This document shows positions 54,065 through 64,000 of a DNA stretch of 64,000 bases, one piece after another. Where the stretch lies: contig QEOQ01000092.1 in assembly GCA_010279815.1 (NCBI GenBank), positions 165,146-229,145 of the forward strand. The letters run 5' to 3'. Within the stretch, counting starts at the first letter, position 1. Every line of letters begins with the position of its first letter. A model generated the notes under the pieces. It saw nothing but the letters and a program-made list of their open reading frames with translations. It made no database searches and was not told the origin of the DNA. A program made the translations under genes and the position numbers. This stretch comes from Brachionus plicatilis. Its lineage: Eukaryota; Rotifera; Eurotatoria; Ploima; Brachionidae.

Positions 54065-54336
54065 CCGTATTTCGGGTTGTGGCGATGCACTATATCCAGG
54101 GTCTTGAGAATGGTGCTGCATTATTTGAATGATTTAAAAAGAAAATAAAAAAATAATTCAAGACAATATTTTTTAATTTTAAATTCTTTTTTATTTTTAA
54201 ACTTTAATGCCGCACCAAATACTTAATTAAAAAAAATTCTTTTTTTTTTTAAATATTATCCCTTTGCTAAACTTAAATAATGCAGCACCATTCTCAAGAC
54301 CCTGGATATAGTGCATCGCCACAACCCGAAATACGG
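54065..54336. repeat. Perfect 62-bp inverted repeat, 148-bp spacer
   Basis: 54065-54126 and 54275-54336 are exact inverse complements, with ends ccgtatttcgggttgtggcg. Upstream, 53948 'ccgtattcccttgttcgata' and 'atgcagcgccacaacc' is a degenerate third copy. It is likely the core of a foldback transposon. The TSD is not clear. Confidence 0.9.
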
Positions 54337-54399
54337 ATCAAAAATAACTAAAAAGTCTAAACGTTAGTGCAAAATTTGTTTTAACAAATCATTCGGATA

Positions 54400-56030
54400 T
54401 GAATATCCACCAGAAGTGGCCAAACAAGTGAAAGTGACTAGAGGAAAAAAATTCATAAAATAAAACCAAACATTGAAGTGAGACCTGTTTTAAAGTGTCT
54501 AGAAGAAATAATAACGACGCTTGAGACCGAAATTGAACTAGCAATTGTTGAAAAGAACCTAGAAAAACTGCTAAAAAATAAAAAGGTGGAATCAATAAAA
54601 AGAAAGTCAAATAAAGAAGATGCATATGATAAAATTAATATAAAAAACTAAGATCATGTAAAACAAAATAATCTGGTGAATGAAAAAGACGATAAAGAAG
54701 CGAGAGAAAATGAAGTTTGTCGATAAGATGAAAAGAACAAAGCAAACTATGATGGCAAGAAGATGATGAAAGAGTGATTGGAATAATATTTTAACTGTAA
54801 AAATGTAATTACAAACTATTTATATATTTATGAATTGCTTAACTCAAATAAAATAATCTTTTTGTGTGAAATTTGGCATTATGAAAATGAAACAACTTAA
54901 AGAGTTTTAACTAAAAACAAAAGTATATTTTCGATCTCCAGTTGAAAAATAAAGTAAAAGAAGGAAGAAGATATGCAGGAATTGGATGGTTAATAAAAAA
55001 TGCACTAAATATAGTACATGAAGTGAAATTCACAAGTAAAAAAATAAGCCATTTAGAGCTTGAAAATATTAAAGTGTCTATCTAACCTCTAATGATTCGA
55101 GCCAAAAATCTTTAAATGAACATACCTACGACAAAATGACTCTCGGAAATCTTATAATAAGCAAATCGTATTAAGAAAAAGAGATATTGACTATTGATGA
55201 CTTAAATTCAAACCTCCTAAAGATTAAAAAATTCGATAGATAATAATTGGAACTAATGATAGACCATGATCTTGAAGTCTTAAATCTTAAGTTCAATCAA
55301 AGTGTAGACTTCACTTACCATAATGTAAAAAAGAAGCCCTCGATTGATCACGTCTTAGCAAAAAAATCAAAGAAGATGAAAATTGATGATGTCAGAATAT
55401 CAAAACCCTGTTACTTGAACTTAAGCGACCACCTACCGATCTACACAATGTTACGAGTATCTAAAAACTTATTTAAAAAAATTGAGCAAAAAAACGGCTA
55501 AACAGAAGAAACAACACGGAAATTAAATTGGAATAATATAAACGTGCAAATCGAATATCAAACTTTCTTGGAGAAGAGGCTCATAGAATTGTTTATTGAT
55601 ATACTAAAATCTGTTAACGAGAAAAATCAAAAATGCTACTCAGAGAAATTAGTACAGAAAAACAGTTAAAAAGTAAAAGTTAGGATTATCATGTATTATT
55701 TTGTGATATTTCCTTAATAAGCTTTTCATTAATAGGATAATCAAATAAAATCAACAACATATAGAATATCTTAACATGAATAAAGGTTAGGTTCTTGACA
55801 ACGAAAAAAATATAAAAAATAAAAATGATCAAAACGTTATACTAAAAGGAGAAATTATAATTTATTTCGAAATTTAAAAACTGGTTCAGGGTTTAATGAA
55901 GATGCAAACGAGATGTACAGCTATGAAATTTGTGATACTCTAGTAAAAATAATCAAGCCAATAATACAAAAAATAATTCAATTTGGACAATTACGAGAGT
56001 GAAAATAAATACCCAGGTCCTGAAATATTA
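54400..56030 (+). mobile_element. LINE with endonuclease domain, degenerate
   Basis: In order: a Lys/Glu-rich stretch (CLEEIITTLETEIELAIVEK) that may be ORF1 or a linker; ITNYLYIYELLNSNKIIFLC followed by EIW (start of an APE-type endonuclease with the metal-binding Glu) near 54800-54880; YAGIGWLIKNALNIVHEVKF near 54980-55030. Then at 55247-55501 comes an open stretch with PSIDHVLAKKSKKMKI and the terminal NLSDHLPIYTML (Asp-His of the active site). The linker follows (RLIELFIDILKSVNEKNQKC) and decays by ~56000. Many stops are present, and no RT domain remains. Confidence 0.78.
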
Positions 56031-56384
56031 CCATAACGAGTAAAAAGTTTTTGATCATTTAAAATCCCATCATTTCAAAGCAATTTATATTTATTTTTCA
56101 ATAGCTTAAACCAGTAAATATCTGCTGGTTGTAGTATAATTTTAAGGATTCAAAAATTTTTTTTATAAATCATTATTAAATTTATTTCATTTAAAAAATT
56201 TTGCCTTAATATTTGAAATTTTTTTTTTCTTAAAGCTGGAATTAATTAATTTAGCTAGTTCAATAGTATATATGTCTAGGATTTAAATCAATAATTATAA
56301 TATGAAGATAAATATATTTTAGAAGAAAAATGTTCAAGCTGTTTTTGATCACTATCGATAGAATCTCCAGCTCGTCTAACTAAC

Positions 56385-57060
56385 AGTAAAATATTCTCCA
56401 GTGCTGTTGTATTGGGTGACTTCAACATGCCAGATATCGAATGGAGTGAAAGCGGAAGTCCAGTACTGATAAATTATTCATCTCCAGGTGAAATGGTCAG
56501 TGATGCAATTAGCAGTGCAGATTTTAACGAAAAAACATTCATTCATGATGGTGAGCCAATTATTCTACTAGATCTAATTCTAGTAAGTAATTCAATCCAA
56601 TCATCTGAAATTGAAATCGGGCCTCCACTAGATCCTAGGTCATCAAGGAGTCACTGTTGTCTCCAATTTAAGATAAATTTAAAATCTGAAAGACCAAATT
56701 ACTTTGACAGTAGAGTCTATAACTTGAGAAAAGGGGACTATTTATCAATGGAATTGTATCTGACTTATTTTAATTGGAAGAATGCTTTTGGATCAAAATG
56801 TGTTCAGCAGAGATATTTAGCATTCCTCAAAACCTTTGGATATAAGCAAGATGGTGTTTGCTGCAAATTTGTGTTTCGGTTTCTGAGGCTGCAATATCGA
56901 ACGAGGGACGAAAAAAACCATTAATGAAATATTTCTCATTTGATAAACTTTACTGCATATAAAGAAGCTGTATATGTTTTTAGAAAAATCTTTCAATAAT
57001 TGCATTTTCATTCCTTTATTTAAAACTGGATTTTTTAGTATATATTACAGACACCTAGTG
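56385..57060 (+). mobile_element. LINE endonuclease fragment of a second family
   Basis: The frame 56412-56924 has VVLGDFNMPDIEWSESGSPV (GDFN active-site motif, preceded in frame by a few codons), LLDLILVSN (the Asp strand) and RSSRSHCCLQFKI, where the usual SDH is SRSH. YFDSRVYNLRKGDYLSMELY and FNWKNAF follow, typical of the linker. The APE domain is nearly complete, but the catalytic Asp before the final His is replaced. Sequence after 56924 is non-coding. Confidence 0.8.
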
Positions 57061-57079
57061 TTGTTCTAACCATATGGCA

Positions 57080-58300
57080 ATGGATGCTATTATTTTAGGT
57101 CTAAAAGAAGAATTAAAGAATAAAAATAAATTTTTTGAGAAACAAGAGAGGAAAAAAGAGCTTTTAGAAGAAAAATGTTAAGGCTGTTTATGACAGATAA
57201 TTTATGTAAAAAAAAAAATAATTATTTTGAGATCAATAAAAAAAGAATAAAGGAAAAATTGGATAACGCTCTGATAAGTTTTGATAATAATATCAGGAAG
57301 GTTTGTTTGAGGTTTAGTAAGTGTAAAATTATATATAATGGAATTAATAACTTAAATTTTAAAAATAATTCTGATCTTATTTTTAAAAAAGGTAATTTAA
57401 AATCTTTATATTAATGATAGAAAGGTATTATATTAAGATAAACATTTTCTCTACTGATTACATCGACAATGAATTTGTAAATGAATTTAGGCTACCTTTA
57501 CAATCACTGTACAAAATTAAAAAATTAAGAGAAAATTTAAATAAAAAATTTATTCTTAATGATAAAATAATTGATTCCCGTCTTGTAAATGTAACCGAGA
57601 AAATTTAATTTCAAATTACTAGTGTTTTGAAAAGTGAAGATTTTGTACAAGAAATAAATACTTTTTTAAAAATAAAACTTTCAGATGATGGTTCTCAAGT
57701 ACGCATTAGTTGTAATCTAATAAATTTCACTTTCACAATCTTAAATGAATGCTAAAAGGCTTAAACTTATTTAGGAAATTTTACTCTAGGAATATCCTGT
57801 TTAAGAAAAGACTTTATCTCTTTAAAGGAACCTTTTAATTATATAATGAAGGAAATTAGAAATCTACGAGAAATAAAATATAATATCAATATATTTAAAA
57901 TTGAATATTATTTTTGCAGTGATTGGAAATTAACTCCAATTAAATTGGGTTTAAATAGTGCAAATTCAGACCATCCTTGTATCTGGTGTACGGCAAATAA
58001 AAGTGAATTTGGAAATTTAGAAAAAAACTTTTCAATAACAGATCCAAGATATTTCGCTCGATCAATTGAACAACAACAGATGCTAATGAATAATAAAAAA
58101 AATAATTTAGGCTATAAAGGTTAGCGATTATTAAATGAATTGGACTATTAATCGTTGTTTTATTGACTTATTACATCTTTTCTTTCGAATATCAGATGTT
58201 CTTTTAGATCAATCTGTCAAAGCTATTTTATTAGTTGATGAAAATTGTCCTAATACCAAAATTAATATAGAATCTCATCGAAATTTTGCAAAATAATTTT
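57080..58300 (+). pseudogene. Transposase-like protein of the unnamed family, copy 2
   Basis: Plus-strand segments in order: LKNKNKFFEKQERKKELLEE; INKKRIKEKLDNALISFDNN followed by IRKVCLRFSKC (57175-57414); KLSDDGSQVRISCNLINFTF followed by TILNE near 57675-57750; IFKIEYYFCSDWKLTPIKLG, then LNSANSDHPCIWCTANKSEF, and ITDPRYFARSIEQQQMLM (57846-58124). Last comes WTINRCFIDLLHLFFRISDV near 58140-58205. Every block pairs with copy 1 at 5.7-6.4 kb where copy 1 is preserved. The intact CxWC and the LLHLFFRISD block are family hallmarks. Function as a transposase is inferred. Stops and frameshifts between blocks make this copy inactive. Confidence 0.65.
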
Positions 58301-58422
58301 AAGTTATTAATTTAAAGGTGTAAGATAAGAGTAATTAAATTAAGCTAAAGAAGCAGGGCTTTATATTGCGATTAACGAGACGTTAACTTTTTTTAAAAAA
58401 CTTTATTTATAAAATTTATTAT

Positions 58423-58800
58423 TAGTGTTGGGGGCCTGTCAAGAGGCCACGTGGCCTGCCAGAAAAAAAAATGGCCGAGACCTTGGCCAGCCGTGCTAGC
58501 GGTCGGTTATCTAACGGTCAATGACCGTGACTGGCCGGCCATGCCGCGGCCAACTGACAGACTGACCGTGAAATGGCAGGCCAAATTCTAGAAGACCGTG
58601 AGGTGGCCAGCCGGCCGTGTGCAGATTGGCCGGCAACAAAAAAATTTTACCTAGATGTTTAAAAAAAATTTTTTGTCATTAAAAGTAGCATTTATTATTT
58701 ATCAAATTCTTGGAATAGGAAATTTTTAATTATTAACCATAATTTTTTCGATATACGGCCCTTAAATTCACGACCAAAATAGGCCGGCCCCCCAACACTA
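58423..58800. mobile_element. hAT MITE, 378 bp, perfect 8-bp TSD
   Basis: It starts tagtgttgggggcctgtc and ends ggccccccaacacta. The flanks 58415-58422 and 58801-58808 are both 'tttattat'. The GC-rich body, with many 'ggccggcc' and 'gaccgt' words, has no ORF. It is related to the 158-bp element at 23967-24124. Confidence 0.93.
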
Positions 58801-58808
58801 TTTATTAT

Positions 58809-59762
58809 TAAATTCAAATTTTTTTTCTTGGCTCTTCTTAACTGTTTTTTTTTTTGAATATTCTATTACTCAATATATCCATATATCTTTTTAAATAAAA
58901 AAATAATTAAAAAAAAATTTAGGTTTTATATGCATAAATATAAAATATTGTGTTCTTCTAGAAATAACATATAATTTTATTTAATTATGCGTATACTAAT
59001 CTTAGTAACGTCAAGAATTTTTTTTAAAAAGTCCGTTATATTCTGTACGCATGCTCACGTCTGCTTAATATGCTCGTCACGCGACCGCTCGTTCCTCGCA
59101 AATAATAATACAAAAGACGGCAAGTAAACAAGGAATTTTGCTGTTCCTGAAAAATTAAAAATATTTAATTTAATTGATATGAATTATGACTTTTATTCTA
59201 TTTATAAAAGTGAGTAAGTCTAAAAGTTATGGAAAAGTTTTTTAGAAATTTAAAATCACTTGAGAGGCAATTCACTCTCTCCTGAAATGACTAAAGAAAA
59301 AAGTAAAAATTGGTTTTAATCTATTTAAATCTTTTTATCTTGAAAAGCATATTACACAATATATTCATTTCTGCTCACATCTGTATCAATTTCAACGTTT
59401 GTATGGAGATGTAATTATTTTTAAACTGCAAGGTAATTTATTCACAGAATTTTTTGTTTCAATACCTATCAAATACTTTACTTTAGGTCTAGAGAAACTA
59501 AAATGATCAAAAAACCATAGAATATTTCAAAGCAACAAATAAAAAGACAAAAACAAATGATCAAATAATATTAAGAAGACTACGTTTTGATGATCTCTTA
59601 TTTAATATCATAATTAAAAAAAAAGCTGTTTAATTGGACGACAATAAACAAATCAAATTTTTTCTCTTTTAAAAATGTTTATAATCTTGAATATAATTAT
59701 AAAAAATTATTTTTTTGAAATGTCCAAAAAATACGCTTCGATTTTAGACTATTGACATTGAA
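58809..59762. other. AT-rich DNA with one GC-richer island
   Basis: 59030-59130 is less AT-rich ('acgcatgctcacgtctgctt', 'gcgaccgctcg') and recalls the LTR-like insert at 18438-18703, but no clear alignment was found. No gene is recognised. Confidence 0.35.
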
Positions 59763-59867
59763 GTGAAGTCTCTCAAAATCCGATTAAAACAAGTCGAGAA
59801 TTGAATTTTAATTCCTTTATAGAACTGTTTGAAGATTAGACTATTATCATTTTGTTGCAGCTCCTCA
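59763..59867. repeat. ~110-bp direct duplication, left copy
   Basis: It matches 61505-61625 ('aaaatccgattaaaacaagt', 'cgagaattgaattttaa', 'gactattatcattttgttgc'), except for a 13-bp insertion in the right copy. It is followed at 59872-59912 by a near-palindrome (gcttcgctagtacttaac / gttaaggactagtgaagc). Confidence 0.8.
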
Positions 59868-60628
59868 CTTAAGCTTCGCTAGTACTTAACTTAGGTTAAG
59901 GACTAGTGAAGCATGTTTAATAATAATTGTTTTTTCTCTCTTTTTGGTTTTATTAATATATTTTTTTGGAAATTAATAAATGTTTAAACAAAACTGTTCT
60001 TTCTTTTAACCGTCCTCAAACCCCAAACCGAACAACTGGTAAAAACAGAGGTTCCAAACCTCAACAATTTCTATCCATTTTTTTTTTTTGAAGTTGGACA
60101 ATATTGATTCAAATTCAGCAAAATTTGAGGCAAAAAGATTGGAGAAAATAAGATTCATCTAATGTTTTTCGTTTAAATAAATTAAAAACTTGGTAATTAG
60201 TCGCCTTTCATAAAGTTTAATTTTACTTAAAACAAAATTTATAATGATTTTTCACCAATTTTTACTAAAACCACCAATTAAGTCAAGATTAACACCATTG
60301 GAAACGCTTGAGACATTAATATCTCAAAAATTAATATAATTATTTTCAAAATTGTTCATTTATTTTTAAAATGTTTTTTGGAATTTTTTAAAATTTTTTA
60401 AACAAAAATCTCCCATAAAAAATAAAGCTAAAGTTTTTATTTATTCAATTTTTTGATGAAAACAGTTTTTAAAATCACGCTTAAGATTCGGCATTTGCTA
60501 CTTTATGCATCTCTAGACTTTTATTTGGTATTGTAAAAAAAGGAGTTTGAAATATTTGAAAAATATAGAATAGAAGCTTTATATGTAATATATTTAAAAA
60601 AAGAAATTTTAATTTCACGCTTAAGATT

Positions 60629-60982
60629 TGGTTTTGTGAAATTCAGTACAAAATGATAAATAGAACAGAAAAAAATGTAAAAAAATTGAATCACTTTTTT
60701 TCTAAAGGTTAAAACTTTATTCTGTAAATGCAACATTCAAAGTCGTATCAAATATCATGGTCTGCTAAATTTGCAGATTTCAGCAGAAATTAAATTTCAA
60801 TATAATCGAGTGTAGTGCATTTTGCAGAGATTTTGCACATCATTAGCAGACTTTAAGAGTTGATGCAACTTTGAATGTTGCACCATTTTGCATTCACAGA
60901 ATTAATTTTAAGCTTTTAGAAAAAAAGTTATTTAATTTCTATAAACTTTGTTCTGCTCTTTTGTACTGATCTTCACAAAACC
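60629..60982. mobile_element. Foldback MITE with 8-bp TSD
   Basis: The ends tggttttgtgaaattcag and the complement of ggttttgtgaagatcag form the terminal inverted repeat. 'ttaagatt' is duplicated at 60621-60628 and 60983-60990. Inner sequences ('ctgtaaatgcaacattcaaa' / 'tttgaatgttgcaccatttt') are also inverted. Relatives lie at 7337-7380 and 16850-17000. Confidence 0.75.
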
Positions 60983-61009
60983 TTAAGATTCAGCATTTGT
61001 AGAAGTAAA

Positions 61010-61302
61010 CGGCATTGTGAATTTTGGAACAAAGAACAAAAACAAAATATTAAAATGAAATATTTTTTTTTTCTATGAGTTCAAAAATTGTTCTGCAAAA
61101 TGTATCAGCTGATACAAACTTTGTACCACCCAAATTAAGTCTCTGCAATAACTCTGCAATTTAATTTTAATGATTTTCTGATACATTTAGTGCTCTGCAG
61201 GCTTGCAGAGATTTTGCAGAACAATTTTTGGACTCAGAGAAAAAAAAAAATTTCATTTTAATATTTTTTTTTTTGTTCTTTGTTCCAAAATTCACAATGC
61301 CG
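61010..61302. mobile_element. Foldback MITE, ~95-bp arms
   Basis: The ends cggcattgtgaattttggaa and its complement are inverted. The arms include 'aaaatattaaaatgaaatat' and its complement, then 'caaaaattgttctgcaaaat' and its complement. The body repeats 'ctctgcaa'. It is 20 bp from the preceding MITE. No convincing TSD was found. Confidence 0.75.
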
Positions 61303-61504
61303 AAGAAGACAAAATTCAAGAATCTTCAGAAATGAGGTTTGATACTTTTTTATGAATGTGTGTCCGTTTAATTATTGTTTTTAATTTAATTTTATATTAG
61401 GACGTAAGTCTAATTTAAAATGGACGATCTTTTCTATTATAAGATTAAGACTAAAATTTATTTTTCAATTTTAGTCTAAATCAAAAAAAATTTAAGTGAA
61501 AATG

Positions 61505-61740
61505 AAATGAAGTCTTTCAAAATCCGATTAAAACAAGTCGAGAATTGAATTTTAAGTCCTTAATAGAACTGTTTGAAGACAAGACTATTATCATTTTGTT
61601 GCGGACTTAAATCGCAGCTCCTCAAAACTTCAACAACTTCAGATTATGAAATGTTAGAAAAATCATTAAATTTGTTGAAAGAAAAGTTCAGAAATGCTGT
61701 AGATAATCGCAAACTAGATAAAAATAAATTGAAATAAACC
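61505..61740 (+). repeat. Direct duplication, right copy, with adjoining coding-like end
   Basis: Partner of 59763-59867. From about 61617 a frame reads QLLKTSTTSDYEMLEKSLNL, then LKEKFRNAVDNRKLDKNKLK-stop. It looks like genuine coding sequence (amphipathic, Lys-rich) but no family is recognised. Confidence 0.5.
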
Positions 61741-62704
61741 GTTAACTTTTTTATATATTTTTCATAAAAATTTAAACTAATTTAATTCAAGATTTACCAT
61801 ATTTCCTGATTATTTTTTTCGTTTTTTACTACAATATACTAAAATTTACCATTTTTCCGTTTTGTAATATAATTATTTACGTAGAATTACGTAAAATTTA
61901 GCAATTTTTTTTTTAATTTTCATTTAATTTGCTAAAAAAAAAGAGAAAAATCACTTTAAATAGCCATTTTTTCAGTTTTTTTTTGGCCCATTTTATATTT
62001 CCTCGAAATATTGTGATTACAAGATTTTACTGCTCATTCGAAATTAACTGAATTAAAATTTTTTTACTGACCTTTAAATTTTTATGAATTTACTCTTCAA
62101 TTTGGTTATGATCAAAATTGAGTGATAGCCAGTGAAATCTAAGATTAACTGTCATGCTCAATTCCGGAGGAGAATAGTTAATGATTAATTTTTCAGGAAT
62201 GCAATTACCCTTGGTATTATTTTTATTTTAGCGAGAGATGATGTTTTGTCAAATAGATACTTTTGGTTGTTTTTAAATACTAAAATCAAGGTTTTTTGAG
62301 ACTTTAACGGAGATGTCGAAATCAGAGACAGGGTTCAATTAAAGCATTAAGCTCTCTAAGATAGCTTAACTAGTTATTTTCCGATTTTTTTTACGCTCGA
62401 TTTCTAATTCAATTGGAAAATGTCGTGATATCTACGAAGTTGGTTTTTTTCAAGTCTCTTTTCTTGTGAAGATATTCGACCTATTAGAGATTTTTTTTCT
62501 CACCAGTCATTTTGATCCGTGTTCCAACGTTTGGGAGCGCAGAATTTCCACGTCAATGATTATTTTATTTTATGCTAAATTTATTTTTTCAAATTTAAAA
62601 TTAGAAAATGCTGTTTCAATTTTAATTTTTTTAAGCAAAGCTTAATATGTTTTTATGATTGCTTTTTTAATTTTTATAATTCACTTTTAAAGGATTTGCT
62701 AATT
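61741..62704. other. Region before the terminal LINE
   Basis: AT-rich. 61840-61910 contains 'tacgtagaattacgtaaaat' words like those in the Tc1 inverted repeats at 49.75 kb. No gene is recognised. Confidence 0.35.
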
Positions 62705-64000
62705 AAATTAAATTAAATTAATTTTGCTATTTTTACATTTATTGAAGGCCTTTTGGAGCATAATATTTGAGGGTGTATCATATTTCAGCTTCAAAAAAGA
62801 TCGAACTGCTGAATTTTGAATTAATTCTATTTTTTTTATGTTAGTTTCTGAGAATGAATTTAAACAAGGAAAAGAATAATCCAAGATTGATTCTATCAAG
62901 GATTTGTAAAGATTACCTTATGTTTTTGGTTTTACAGGATTTTGGAACCTGGCCTAGTTCCATACTCTTATTAAAGAGTAGACTTATTTCAAATAAAGTC
63001 TCTAAAGGTAAATTTTTTAACATGAGGTTGTGAATACGATCAAGACCAGACCCCCTATTTCTTATAGTTTTTTAGAGCTTTTGTAATTTCTAAGAGAGTG
63101 ATAGGTTCATTTAGATTATTTTGTAATTTGTTTTTTACTATATCCCTTATTGTTTGTGAAACTTCACAATTATCATCAGATTCGACAAAATCAAGATGAG
63201 GGCTAATGGTTATAGCTAAAAGATCACCAAATTTTTTTCCTTTATCAGTGTCTGAATTATATTCTTTTCCATCTTTAAGTAATGATGGTATTTGTTTTGT
63301 AAGTTTTTTTGTCCTGAACTTATCCAAAAAGGTCTACTTGAAAGTGGATTTTTTCCTATTTTATTCATAACAGTTTTGATTCCAATATTCTTTAAGACCG
63401 AGACGTAAGCTAATTAAATGATATCTTTAGAGAAGGACATCTTGATTTTTGGAAAATTTTCTCATTTTCCTTGGTTCTTTAATTAGTGTTATAATGTTTT
63501 TTGGCAAGCTAGATTTAAAAAACTTTTGAGAGTAGAGGGGTATACTTTTTTGAGCAGCATGAATGATCTTTTTTGCGATGTGTTCATTTACCTCGTTAAT
63601 ATTTTCCGTATAACTATTGTGTTGACTTGAAGACTTAAGTAGATCTTGGTAGAGTCTCCAATTCGCTTTTTTAAAATTAAAATTAGAATTCGAACAATTA
63701 ACTGTGATGGTATGCTCAACTGAAATGAATGCTTGAATAGGAAAATGATCACTCAACATATCATCATCTATAAGAACCTTGAAGTCGTTTACTCTATCTG
63801 AGAGTGAAGACGGGATCAAAAAATTATCAAGGAGTTCATAATATTCCGTCTTAAATCTATTATATGTTGGTGTCTTATCGTTAATTACTGAGAGGTTGAG
63901 CCTGTTAATAATTTTCTCTAAGATAAAGCCATTCTCATTTTCTCTCAAGCAACCCAAATTTTTTGTCTTCGCATTCAGATCACCTCCTATTATGAATTTT
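62705..64000 (-). mobile_element. LINE with internal deletion, runs off the window
   Basis: Minus sense from the right edge: IIGGDLNAKTKNLGCLRENE (endonuclease GDLNAK motif), TPTYNR, ELLDNFLIPSS and DDDMLSDHFPIQAFI (SDH active site), then a linker (FNFKKANWRLYQDLLKSSSQ). After frameshifts come FWNKTC-like and DKFRTKKL sequence, LLEITKALKNYKK, and GSGLDRIHNLMLKNLP (RT fingers), ending VPKSCKTKN near 62930. It then jumps directly to LYKSLIESILDYSFPCLNSF and ELIQNSAVRSFLKLKYDTPS near the 3' end. The RT palm with its (Y/F)ADD is deleted, so the copy is dead. It shares the YDTPSNI end with the LINE at 141-480. Confidence 0.88.

Overview
The window is AT-rich animal DNA. The evidence is spliceosomal introns of 51-62 bp, a Shaw-type (Kv3) potassium-channel gene, a DHDDS-type cis-prenyltransferase gene, and dense LINE, hAT, Tc1/mariner, Merlin and pogo-like debris. 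My best guess is a small aquatic invertebrate. The intronless, highly repetitive WD40 genes, very low GC and compact introns fit a monogonont rotifer such as Brachionus, but no marker gene settles this. There are no bacterial operons, rRNA genes, recognisable tRNAs or CRISPR arrays. One assembly gap of 442 N lies at 24958-25399.

Layout. 1-9.5 kb is a transposon graveyard: a LINE 3' end, a frameshifted pogo/Tigger-like transposase between two ~100-bp direct repeats, an element with a tiny NLS-tailed ORF and TTATCTAGTA arrays, one copy of a transposase-like family I cannot name, a broken hAT transposase and a hAT MITE with a perfect 8-bp TSD. 10.3-11.3 kb is a ~1-kb palindrome with an AT-hook-like ORF at its centre. 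An intronless WD40 gene lies at 12.1-13.0 kb. 16.5-24.2 kb holds nested foldbacks, two Tc1-like pseudogenes (one with an intron, one split by a possible solo LTR), LINE ends, a BED/hAT pseudogene and another hAT MITE. After the gap comes a degenerate zinc-finger gene, then a WD40 pseudogene, a LINE remnant with unusually long flanking repeats, and a second intact WD40 gene (31.0-31.9 kb). An 898-bp Merlin element (32.0-32.9 kb) lies just upstream of it and encodes only DNA-binding parts.

The two recognisable host genes are DHDDS (35.84-37.11 kb, five exons, apparently intact) and a Shaw-like Kv channel (43.62-53.12 kb, three exons). The first Kv intron is about 7.9 kb and is packed with mobile DNA: a LINE with a nested LINE tail, two copies of the NLS-ORF element, a 5'-truncated LINE and a Tc1 element with long inverted repeats. 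54-64 kb is again mobile DNA: several LINE fragments, the second copy of the unnamed transposase family, a hAT MITE with a perfect TSD, foldback MITEs, and a LINE that runs off the right edge.

Most likely to be new: (i) the TTATCTAGTA/NLS-ORF element family, whose copies at 4.2 and 48.8 kb share a 3' flank; (ii) the unnamed transposase-like family with SADGT, DWK and CxWC motifs; (iii) Tc1 transposases with an intron at the same codon position; (iv) the Merlin derivative encoding only zinc-binding ORFs.
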